Origin: an uncultured Phocaeicola sp.
Lineage (GTDB): Bacteria > Bacteroidota > Bacteroidia > Bacteroidales > Bacteroidaceae
NCBI GenBank assembly: GCA_948956705.1
Contig: CARCZS010000045.1
Location: forward strand, 1 to 12,983
Reading direction: 5' to 3'
Length of the DNA stretch: 12,983 nucleotides
This document shows positions 6,536-12,983 of this stretch, one piece after another. Below the pieces are notes generated by a model. It was not told the origin of the DNA and did not search any database. It worked only from the letters and a program-made list of their open reading frames with translations. Made by a program: the position numbers and the translations under genes. Positions within the stretch are counted from its first letter, which is position 1, and each line of letters opens with the position of its first letter.

Positions 6536-7843
6536 ATGAGAAATAACTTGATAATTGTGTGTTTGTTGTCCGGTCTGTCTTTGCCTGTATGTGGGCAAAG
6601 TACACTGGACGATTGCATACGTTATGCTTGGAAACATAATCCTGGTTTCAAGAATGTCCAAATAGACGTAAAGGAAGCACGAACAGACTATGTGGCTGCT
6701 ATGGGTAAATTTCTTCCTTATGTTTCAGTACAGGCGGAAGTGGGCAGGCATATCGGACGTTCTGTCGATCCGGATACTAATGGATATACAGCCGATTCAT
6801 ATAATCAAGGAACTATAGGAATGGATATAACTCTTTCTTTATTCGAAGGATTTGCCCGGATCAATCGTTTGCGATATACGCATTGGACTAAAAAAGAGAA
6901 GGAGTGGGATCATCTGGCAAAGAAAAATGATTTGGCTTATCGGGTAGCTGAGGCTTATTATAAAGCGGTATTGGATAAAAAGCTTTCAGAACTGGCAGCT
7001 GAACAGCTTCGTTTGGGAGAACGTTATCTGAAACAGACGGAAGCTTTTGTAGAACTGGGGTTGAAATCGCTTTCGGACTTGCAGGAAGTAAAAGCGCGTC
7101 ATCAAGGAGATGTGTTCAGAGAGCGTATGTATGAAAAAAATCGTCAGATGTCCTTTCTTTATTTAAAGGAAATACTGGGTATGAAAGAGGGCGATGTTTT
7201 GTCTGTTTCTTTATCAGTCAGTGAGGATACGCTCTTGTTAATGCCTCAAGTAGAGGTAGAAGAAGTCTATTTACGGTCCGTACACGTACTGCCGGATTAT
7301 AAACGGATGGAAATGTGGGAACGCGCTGCCCGTAAGGAGTATGCTGTGACCCTTGGACAGTTCAGCCCGACTATCTTCGCCCGTTTCTCATGGGGATCTG
7401 ATTTTTATAATTCCTTGTTCTCGTTACATCAATTGCGTGACCATTGGAATAAATATATAGGAGTAGGTATTTCATTCCCTATTCTTAGCGGATTAGATCG
7501 GAATGCCGGAATAAGGAAGAAGAAATTAAACTTGCAACGGGTGCGGAACAGCATAGAGGAAGAGAAGTTACATTTACGTAATGAAACGGAACGAATTGTA
7601 CTTTCATTACATTCGGGATGGGAAGAGCATCGACAGGCTTCCCTGCAGGTAAAAGCAGAAACGCAAGTGCTGAAAGAAACGGAACGGAAGTGGGAGGAAG
7701 GGCTTGTTTCCGTGTTTCAGTTGATGGAAGCACGAAATCGCCTGCTTGTCGCTAAAGCGGAAAAAATAAGAGTGCGTTTGCAGTACGAACTGACATCGCG
7801 ACTAACTATGTATTATCGGACAGGAAGTTTTATTAACCATTAA
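6536..7843 (+). CDS. TolC-family outer-membrane efflux protein
   Basis: A 435-residue precursor of an outer-membrane channel that would carry the exported substrate through the periplasm and outer membrane. The N-terminus has a signal peptide (charged MRNN, hydrophobic 5-17, probable cleavage near the CGQS segment, residues 19-22); the cysteine is not in a good lipobox. The rest follows the OEP pattern of two repeats of long alpha-helical hairpins (about 24-215 and 240-430), with beta-strand-like stretches such as IGMDITLSLFEG and IGVGISFPILSG and conserved helix segments such as AEAYYKAVLDKKLSELAAEQL. Length is normal for the family. It is first in the operon, 18 bases after the start predicted from the sigma-54 promoter, and five bases separate its stop from the next start. 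The ATG at 6536 overlaps the stop of a three-codon frame ATG CAA TGA at 6531. Confidence 0.93.
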   Translation: MRNNLIIVCLLSGLSLPVCGQSTLDDCIRYAWKHNPGFKNVQIDVKEARTDYVAAMGKFLPYVSVQAEVGRHIGRSVDPDTNGYTADSYNQGTIGMDITLSLFEGFARINRLRYTHWTKKEKEWDHLAKKNDLAYRVAEAYYKAVLDKKLSELAAEQLRLGERYLKQTEAFVELGLKSLSDLQEVKARHQGDVFRERMYEKNRQMSFLYLKEILGMKEGDVLSVSLSVSEDTLLLMPQVEVEEVYLRSVHVLPDYKRMEMWERAARKEYAVTLGQFSPTIFARFSWGSDFYNSLFSLHQLRDHWNKYIGVGISFPILSGLDRNAGIRKKKLNLQRVRNSIEEEKLHLRNETERIVLSLHSGWEEHRQASLQVKAETQVLKETERKWEEGLVSVFQLMEARNRLLVAKAEKIRVRLQYELTSRLTMYYRTGSFINH

Positions 7844-7848
7844 AAAAT

Positions 7849-9099
7849 ATGGACACACTAATTGAACGTAAAAAGCGTTTCACTCCCAGGCGGATTTATG
7901 GAGGTGCGGGAGTATTATTCATATTGGTATTCGTTTTTTATTTTATTTTTCGTGATACCGGTTCTTCCATGACCATTGACAAGAGCCGTATCACTATCGC
8001 TACAGTTACAGAAAATGAGTTTAATGATTATGTCCGTGTGATTGGACAAGTACTTCCCAGCCGCATGATTTACCTCGATGCTATAGAAGGCGGAAGAGTG
8101 GAGGAACGCCTTCATGAAGAAGGAGCGATGGTAAAGAAAGGGGATGTGATTCTGCGCCTGAGTAATCCTCTGCTGAATATCGGTATCATGCAAAGTGAAG
8201 CAGATCTGGCCTATCAGGAAAATGAGTTGCGTAATACTCGTATAAGTATGGAGCAGGAACGGTTGAGTCTGAAGCAGGATCGTATCGGTATTCAGAAAGA
8301 ATTCATTATAAAGAAACGTCGTTACGGACAATACAAGCGGCTGATGGAGGGGCAATTGATAGCGAGGGAGGACTATCTCCAAGCTACGGAGGAATATGAA
8401 GCGGTAAAAGAACAATTGTCGGTATTGGATGAGCGGATCCGTCAAGATAGTTTGTTTCGTTTGACTCAGATAAGCAGTTTGGACGAGAATATAATGAATA
8501 TGAAACGAAGTTTGGCATTGGTACGAGAACGTCTTGAAAACCTGAAAGTGAAAGCTCCTATAGACGGGCAAGTGGGTAATCTTGAAGCACAAATCGGGCA
8601 ATCCATTTCTGCCGGGGAACATATCGGTCAGATTATTACTGCTGATCTGAAGGTACAGGCATTAATTGACGAGCATTATGTGGAGCGTGTCGTCCAAGAG
8701 CTTCCCGCTGACTTTACCCGTGATGGAGAAAATTATAAGTTGGAAGTAACCAAAGTGTATCCTGAAGTGAAAGACGGGCAGTTTCGTACAGATTTCCGTT
8801 TCACGACAGGGCGTCCCGAAAACATTCGGGCGGGACAAACTTATCATATCAATCTTCAGTTGGGGGATCCTGTCAAAGCTGTTCTGATTCCTCGGGGAGG
8901 TTTTTTTCAAATTACCGGAGGACGATGGATATATGTTGTGGATGAAAGTGGTAAATTTGCCGTCAGACGTCCTATCAAGATTGGCAGGCAGAATCCTCAG
9001 TTTTATGAAGTGACTGACGGGCTGGCTTCCGGTGAGAAAGTTATTATTTCCGGTTACGAGCTGTTTGGAGATAATGAGAAACTGATTTTAAACGAATAA
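7849..9099 (+). CDS. HlyD/MacA-type periplasmic adaptor (membrane fusion protein)
   Basis: A 416-residue adaptor that would link the inner-membrane ABC permease to the TolC-family channel. A positively charged N-terminus precedes one membrane anchor (about 16-34). Then come the first lipoyl half (about 70-108, with GGRVEERLHEEGAMVKKGD), a long alpha-helical coiled-coil hairpin (about 110-235, rich in E, R, L and Q), the second lipoyl half (about 232-265, APIDGQVGNLEAQIGQSISAG), a beta-barrel region (about 266-345) and a membrane-proximal domain (about 346-416) ending LASGEKVIISGYELFGDNEK. This is the MacA-like architecture. It is anchored by a helix rather than a lipid. It begins 5 bases after the TolC-family stop and is followed 15 bases later by the ATPase gene, so the three are probably cotranscribed. 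Confidence 0.93.
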   Translation: MDTLIERKKRFTPRRIYGGAGVLFILVFVFYFIFRDTGSSMTIDKSRITIATVTENEFNDYVRVIGQVLPSRMIYLDAIEGGRVEERLHEEGAMVKKGDVILRLSNPLLNIGIMQSEADLAYQENELRNTRISMEQERLSLKQDRIGIQKEFIIKKRRYGQYKRLMEGQLIAREDYLQATEEYEAVKEQLSVLDERIRQDSLFRLTQISSLDENIMNMKRSLALVRERLENLKVKAPIDGQVGNLEAQIGQSISAGEHIGQIITADLKVQALIDEHYVERVVQELPADFTRDGENYKLEVTKVYPEVKDGQFRTDFRFTTGRPENIRAGQTYHINLQLGDPVKAVLIPRGGFFQITGGRWIYVVDESGKFAVRRPIKIGRQNPQFYEVTDGLASGEKVIISGYELFGDNEKLILNE

Positions 9100-9114
9100 A
9101 AAACACACGTAAGA

Positions 9115-9825
9115 ATGATTAAAGTAGAAAACCTCTCTATGTTGTTCAGCACCGAGGAAGTGCAGACCAAAGCATTGAATGAAGTAACTTTCGAAATTGA
9201 AAAGGGAGAATTTGTCGCTATCATGGGACCGTCCGGTTGTGGAAAATCTACCTTGTTGAATATACTTGGAACATTAGATACCCCTACTTCGGGCTCCTAT
9301 CTCTTTGAAGGAAAGCGAGTGGATAAAATGAATGAAAACCAACTGACCGCTCTCCGAAAAGGAAATATCGGTTTCATCTTCCAAAGCTTTAATTTGATTG
9401 ATGAACTGACTGTATATGAGAATGTTGAACTCCCATTGGTGTATCTTAATATAAAGCCGACAGAACGTAACAGGCAGGTAAAAGAAGTGCTTGAAAAAGT
9501 GAATATGCTGCATCGCGCCAATCATCTGCCACAACAGTTATCAGGTGGACAGCAGCAACGTGTGGCCATAGCCCGTGCCGTAGTTACCAATGCCAGGCTT
9601 TTGCTGGCGGATGAGCCGACAGGTAATTTGGACTCTACCAATGGGGTGGAGGTTATGGAACTGCTTAGTACACTGAACAAACAGGGGACCACCATCATCA
9701 TTGTTACCCATTCACAGCGTGATGCTGCTTATGCACATCGTATAATCCGTTTGCTGGATGGTAAAATTATTGCCGAGAATCGTAACCGCCCTATGGAATC
9801 TGACAGCAAAATTGAAATTTTATGA
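9115..9825 (+). CDS. ABC transporter ATPase, LolD/MacB type
   Basis: A 236-residue cytoplasmic ATPase of the MacB/LolD/FtsE class, which drives FtsX-type permeases. All motifs are present: Walker A GPSGCGKS (38-45), Q-loop Q90, signature LSGGQ (142-146), Walker B LLLADE (162-167) with catalytic E167, D-loop NLDS (171-174) and switch H199. Length is normal for a stand-alone subunit, so two copies should pair with the permease. The stop overlaps the permease start by 4 bases (ATGA at 9822-9825), indicating translational coupling. With the TolC and HlyD partners, export out of the cell is more likely than lipoprotein release. Confidence 0.96.
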   Translation: MIKVENLSMLFSTEEVQTKALNEVTFEIEKGEFVAIMGPSGCGKSTLLNILGTLDTPTSGSYLFEGKRVDKMNENQLTALRKGNIGFIFQSFNLIDELTVYENVELPLVYLNIKPTERNRQVKEVLEKVNMLHRANHLPQQLSGGQQQRVAIARAVVTNARLLLADEPTGNLDSTNGVEVMELLSTLNKQGTTIIIVTHSQRDAAYAHRIIRLLDGKIIAENRNRPMESDSKIEIL

Positions 9826-12245
9826 TTATACAAAATTATTGGAATAGCGTTTGGCGTAATCTGATGAAGAGGAAAGGTTTCAGCTTCATCAATATCTTTG
9901 GCTTGGCTGTAGGCATGGCATCAGCTTTATTGATATTTACTTACGTTGCTTTTGAATTTAGTTTTGACAAAATGCATAGTAAGAGTGAACGGATTTATCG
10001 TGTGCAAAGTACTTTTCATGAGGGGGAAGTTCTGACGGATGATTGGGCGACCAGTTCATTCGGATATGGTTCGGCCATGCAGGAAAATCTGGCGGGAATT
10101 GAGGATTATACTCGTGTAGGATGTATTATCCAACCGGAGCAATTGGTAAAATATGGCGAATTATGTCTGCGCGAGAATGGGATAGCATACGCTGATCCTG
10201 GCTTTTTCCGTTTGTTTGATTTTGAATTGTTGAAAGGTGACCGCGCTTCTTGTCTTTCCATGCCATGTCAGGTAGTGATTACGGAACGGATTGCCCGCAA
10301 ATATTTCAGAGATGAAGACCCTGTCGGGAAGATACTTATTTTTAACAGCAATATGGGGAAGGTGTCTTGTGAGGTAACTGGAATCATGAAAGAAATGCCT
10401 TCTAATTCGCATATACATTATAATTTTCTTTTATCATATGCCACCTTACCTAAATGGGTACAGGAGTATTGGTACAAACATGAAGCCTATACATATGTAT
10501 TGCTGGATTCGCCCGAGCGCAAAGAAGAGATAGAACGTGCTTTTCCTCAATTGGCCGAGAAGTATAAAACTGAAGAGGCATTGAAAAACAAGACTTGGGG
10601 GGTGCGGTTGGAGCCATTGGAGAAGATTCATCTCAATCCTCAATTAGGTTATGAGGCCGAGTTGAAAGGGAACCATTCGGCCATCATCGCATTGATTTTC
10701 GGAGCTATTGCTATTTTGATTATCGCTTGGATCAATTATATAAATCTGACAGTTGCCCGTTCTATGGAGCGTGCCAAAGAGGTAGGAGTGCGCAGGGTAG
10801 TGGGAGCTTTCCCGAAACAGCTTGTTGGTCAGTTTCTATTTGAAGCATTTGTAATGAATTTGATCGCTTTTATCATTGCGTTAGGATTGATCGAACTATT
10901 ACTTCCTTCCTTCAATCAGTTGGTAGGACGTACTATTACTTTCTCTGTATGGTTTACGGAATATTGGGGGGGCGGGGTTCTATTGCTTTTTATAGTCGGT
11001 ATTTATATTTCCGGTTACTATCCTGCCCGCGCATTGTTGCGTAAGAAGCCGATTGTTTTACTGAAAGGTAAATTCCAAAATAGCCGTTCCGGAGAAAATA
11101 CACGTAAAATATTGGTCATAGTGCAATATACGGCATCCATGATATTGCTTTGTAGTACATTAATTGTGTTTGCACAACTCAGCTATATGCGTCGGCAGTC
11201 TTTGGGAGTAAAGACCGACCAGATTCTGGTAATCAAGTTTCCCGGACCTACTGAGGGTATGAAAACAAAGATGGAGTCTATGCGGAGAGCTATCAAGAAA
11301 TTGCCATTGGCGTCGAAAGTAACTTGTTCCGGGGCGGTACCGGGTGAAGAGGTGGCCATGTTCCTGTCCAATCATCGGGCACATGATGCGTTGAAGCAAA
11401 ACCGGTTGTACGAGATGCTGAGTTGTGACCCTGATTATATAGATGCATACGGACTGGAGGTGGTAGCCGGACGGGGTTTTTCCGAGGAATATGGGGACGA
11501 TGTGAATAAATTGGTTATCAACGAAACGGCTGCCCGTATGTTAGGATATGTGGATAATGATGATGCCATTGGTGAGGAAATAGCTGTTGAAACGCTAGGA
11601 GAGCCCATGCAGGTAATCGGGGTAGTGAAGGATTATCATCAGCAAGCGTTGAATAAAGGTTATACAGGGGTAATGCTTTTCCATAAAGATAAGATTGACT
11701 GGATTCCTCAGCGTTATATTTCGGTTGTGATGAAACCGGGTGATCCTTCGGAATTAGTATCACAGATAGGAGAAATATGGAATAATTACTTTGCGGATTC
11801 TAGTTTTGATTATTTCTTCCTCGACCAGTTCTATGACCGGCAGTACCGTCAGGATGAGGCTTTCGGCGTATTGATGGGAGGTTTTACCGGATTGGCTATT
11901 TTTATCTCCTGCTTAGGTTTATGGGTGTTGGTTATGTTCTCTTGTGCCGTCCGTACCAAGGAGATGGGTATCCGGAAAGTATTGGGGGCATCTCGTTGGA
12001 ATCTGTTTTATCAGTTGGGTAAAGGTTTCTTTATTCCTATTATTATCGCTATTCTGATTGCGTTGCCTGTGGCATGGGGCAGCATGAATGCATGGTTGGC
12101 TCATTATCCGTTCCGAACAGAATTGAAAGTGTGGTTCTTTCTGCTTCCTGTGGTCTTGATGTTGTTGATTTCTTTTCTGACTGTAGCAGGACAAACCATA
12201 AAGGTTGTTTATAGTAAACCCGCTCGGTCATTGAAATATGAATAA
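9822..12245 (+). CDS. FtsX/MacB-type ABC transporter permease, duplicated architecture
   Basis: An 807-residue inner-membrane permease with about eight membrane segments (near 21-46, 288-311, 336-361, 384-402, 428-452, 682-705, 735-758 and 771-793). Two halves repeat the same plan: a helix, a periplasmic MacB core domain of about 230-240 residues (47-287 and 453-681), then three helices. The FtsX coupling motif occurs in both halves: EVGVRRVVGA (320-329) and EMGIRKVLGA (714-723). This 8-helix form is roughly twice the canonical 4-helix MacB and LolC/E unit, so one polypeptide may do the work of a dimer. MacB-type systems work as mechanotransmitters, moving substrate from the periplasm through TolC rather than across the membrane; antimicrobial peptides, macrolides or lipid-linked products are possible substrates, but nothing here fixes one. 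It is last in the operon, with no strong hairpin until 12465. Confidence 0.94.
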   Translation: MIIQNYWNSVWRNLMKRKGFSFINIFGLAVGMASALLIFTYVAFEFSFDKMHSKSERIYRVQSTFHEGEVLTDDWATSSFGYGSAMQENLAGIEDYTRVGCIIQPEQLVKYGELCLRENGIAYADPGFFRLFDFELLKGDRASCLSMPCQVVITERIARKYFRDEDPVGKILIFNSNMGKVSCEVTGIMKEMPSNSHIHYNFLLSYATLPKWVQEYWYKHEAYTYVLLDSPERKEEIERAFPQLAEKYKTEEALKNKTWGVRLEPLEKIHLNPQLGYEAELKGNHSAIIALIFGAIAILIIAWINYINLTVARSMERAKEVGVRRVVGAFPKQLVGQFLFEAFVMNLIAFIIALGLIELLLPSFNQLVGRTITFSVWFTEYWGGGVLLLFIVGIYISGYYPARALLRKKPIVLLKGKFQNSRSGENTRKILVIVQYTASMILLCSTLIVFAQLSYMRRQSLGVKTDQILVIKFPGPTEGMKTKMESMRRAIKKLPLASKVTCSGAVPGEEVAMFLSNHRAHDALKQNRLYEMLSCDPDYIDAYGLEVVAGRGFSEEYGDDVNKLVINETAARMLGYVDNDDAIGEEIAVETLGEPMQVIGVVKDYHQQALNKGYTGVMLFHKDKIDWIPQRYISVVMKPGDPSELVSQIGEIWNNYFADSSFDYFFLDQFYDRQYRQDEAFGVLMGGFTGLAIFISCLGLWVLVMFSCAVRTKEMGIRKVLGASRWNLFYQLGKGFFIPIIIAILIALPVAWGSMNAWLAHYPFRTELKVWFFLLPVVLMLLISFLTVAGQTIKVVYSKPARSLKYE

Positions 12246-12464
12246 TGGAATATAAGATATCCGTGGTTAGTAATTCATTTACAAGGAATATCATTTAAAA
12301 CCAATATAAATTATCGTACCAGTTCATTATGGCAGATCAATACTGATAAACTTTGAAAACCTTTTGAATTTTTCTACAAAACTAATTTTGCGTCTAAAAT
12401 TATTTTATTAATTTTACAGCGTTTTTAAGGAGAGTCTAACTCTCTATAGTTACAAATGAGCGAT

Positions 12465-12500
12465 GAGAAAGGGTGCCTTGGTGGCATCCTTTCTCTTTTG
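12465..12500 (+). terminator. Intrinsic terminator, 220 bp downstream of the exporter operon
   Basis: GAGAAAGGGTGCC (12465-12477) pairs with GGCATCCTTTCTC (12483-12495) over 13 bp with one G-T pair and a 5-base loop, followed by TTTTG. It could end the exporter mRNA with a long 3' untranslated region, or a separate small RNA started at the TAATTTTG box near 12383. Confidence 0.85.
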
Positions 12501-12780
12501 TAGTGTGTTTTTGTATAATTTATATTGTATTTTACTTATGTCACGATTATGTGAAATCACGATACATCTTTTGTATTTCCGTTTCTTTTACTTTTATCAG
12601 ACTTAATCGTTTTTCTTGCATTAAAAAACAATTGGACCTCCCTTTGCTATATATTTAACACTCTTTTAATCTCATTTTGTTGAACAATCTACGCGATTCA
12701 AATGTTAATATAATGTGTTTTTCATAGTAATAGATTTAAGATTAATAGTTAGTATTTGCTTGTGAAAGTCAGTACACTTA

Positions 12781-12800
12781 CGGATAAAAGCGTTTATCCG
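12781..12800 (+). other. Perfect 8-bp hairpin before the second terminator
   Basis: CGGATAAA pairs perfectly with TTTATCCG around the loop AGCG. An A-rich linker of about nine bases joins it to the next hairpin. Without a T run of its own it is not a terminator; it looks like a structural element of a short RNA or a protein-binding operator. Confidence 0.5.
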
Positions 12801-12807
12801 AAAAGAA

Positions 12808-12844
12808 AAGAGAGGCGACCGGAAACGGAAGCCTCTTTCTTTTT
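12808..12844 (+). terminator. Intrinsic terminator with nested GAAA tetraloop
   Basis: GAGAGGC (12810-12816) pairs with GCCTCTT (12831-12837). Inside it, CCG and CGG (12819-12821, 12826-12828) close a GAAA loop, with GA opposite AA as a small internal loop. TCTTTTT follows. The reverse strand also has a T-rich tract, so it may act in both directions. No protein gene lies between it and the terminator at 12465. Confidence 0.8.
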
Positions 12845-12948
12845 GAGCATTTTTAGTTCACCATAATTATTGTGAGAGGAAAATTGATTCTGATTGTATA
12901 AATAATATAATGTGTTGAAAATAAGATTTTTCCCTTTTTAAGCCTTTA

Positions 12949-12982
12949 ATAAAAAATGGAGTTCTCTTAGTAAGAGAACCCC
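12949..12982 (-). terminator. Intrinsic terminator of a minus-strand gene beyond the right edge
   Basis: Read on the minus strand, GGGTTCTCTT (12981-12972) pairs with AAGAGAACTCC over about 10-11 bp with a 3-4 base loop, followed by ATTTTTTATT. The gene it serves is not in the window. The plus-strand reading has no T run, so the direction is clear. Confidence 0.75.
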
Positions 12983-12983
12983 A

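Larger units (their letters stand above)
12246..12983. other. Gene-free stretch with terminators and possible small RNA(s)
   Basis: No convincing protein-coding frame is present. Contents in order: an AT-rich 3' region after the permease; a TAATTTTG box (12383-12390) fitting the Bacteroides -7 consensus but with TTTG only 16 bases upstream; a small GAGAG/CTCTC hairpin (12430-12444); a strong terminator (12465-12500); about 280 bases of AT-rich DNA; a perfect hairpin (12781-12800); a second terminator (12808-12844); and a minus-strand terminator at the right edge. Short RNAs of about 100 bases may end at either plus-strand terminator, but promoters are weak and I recognise no known RNA family. 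Confidence 0.5.

Noticed and set aside
6596..6602. Lipoprotein signal (cysteine at residue 19 of the TolC-family protein)
   Set aside because: The residues before the cysteine are L-P-V, which is not a good lipobox; cleavage by signal peptidase I just after it is more likely.
7915..8622. A 235-codon open frame on the minus strand inside the membrane fusion protein gene
   Set aside because: It lies entirely antisense to a clear HlyD/MacA gene, has no recognisable domain and an unnatural composition rich in F, H, I and T; a shadow of the real gene.
12473..12658. A 61-codon open frame in the right-hand gene-free stretch
   Set aside because: It starts inside the stem of a strong terminator, has no ribosome-binding site and no recognisable family; its F/I/C-rich sequence is what AT-rich DNA gives by chance.
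1..12983. CRISPR array, insertion sequence, phage or defence system
   Set aside because: No regularly spaced repeats, transposase, integrase, nuclease or terminal repeats were seen; the inverted repeats present are single and local.

Overview
The window looks like chromosomal DNA from a Bacteroidales gut bacterium (Bacteroides/Phocaeicola-like). The signs are moderate-to-low GC, promoters of the Bacteroidetes type (TAnnTTTG at -7), weak Shine-Dalgarno sequences, and proteins whose family style I associate with Bacteroides. The species cannot be fixed from sequence alone. I see no insertion sequence, prophage, plasmid or CRISPR signature; this is ordinary core-type DNA with one well-defined regulatory and export locus.

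Left part (1-3544): the 3' part of a tRNA-Gly(GCC) with its terminator, then a divergent pair. One is a minus-strand glutamine synthetase family gene. The other is a plus-strand gene fusing a GNAT acetyltransferase domain to a nitrilase-superfamily amidohydrolase. The shared 205-bp gap has a back-to-back pair of TAnnTTTG boxes. An amidase that could release ammonia next to a ligase that could fix it suggests a nitrogen-metabolism pairing, but this is inference. The amidase and the following kinase gene converge on a 126-bp gap filled by a large imperfect inverted repeat.

Middle and right part (3545-12245): two divergent operons that appear to form one regulated unit. On the minus strand, an NtrC-type sigma-54 activator is followed, with a one-base stop/start overlap, by a histidine kinase with two closely spaced membrane helices and almost no periplasmic sensor. 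On the plus strand lie a TolC-family outer-membrane protein, an HlyD/MacA-type membrane fusion protein, a LolD/MacB-type ATPase and an 807-aa FtsX/MacB-type permease, which together could make a complete tripartite ABC export machine. A sigma-54 promoter matching the -24/-12 consensus (6492-6507) lies just before the TolC gene. A repeated TTGGAC half-site occurs as inverted and direct repeats about 80-110 bp upstream of the predicted start, where enhancer-binding activators usually bind. A perfect 17-bp palindrome with the same half-site sits immediately upstream of the activator's own predicted promoter. The simplest model is that the kinase senses envelope stress or the transporter itself, the activator switches on the exporter through RpoN, and the activator controls its own gene. 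The substrate is unknown.

Right end (12246-12983): about 740 bp without a credible protein gene. It holds two plus-strand intrinsic terminators about 310 bp apart, a perfect 8-bp hairpin just before the second, and a minus-strand terminator for a gene beyond the right edge. One or two small RNAs may be encoded here.
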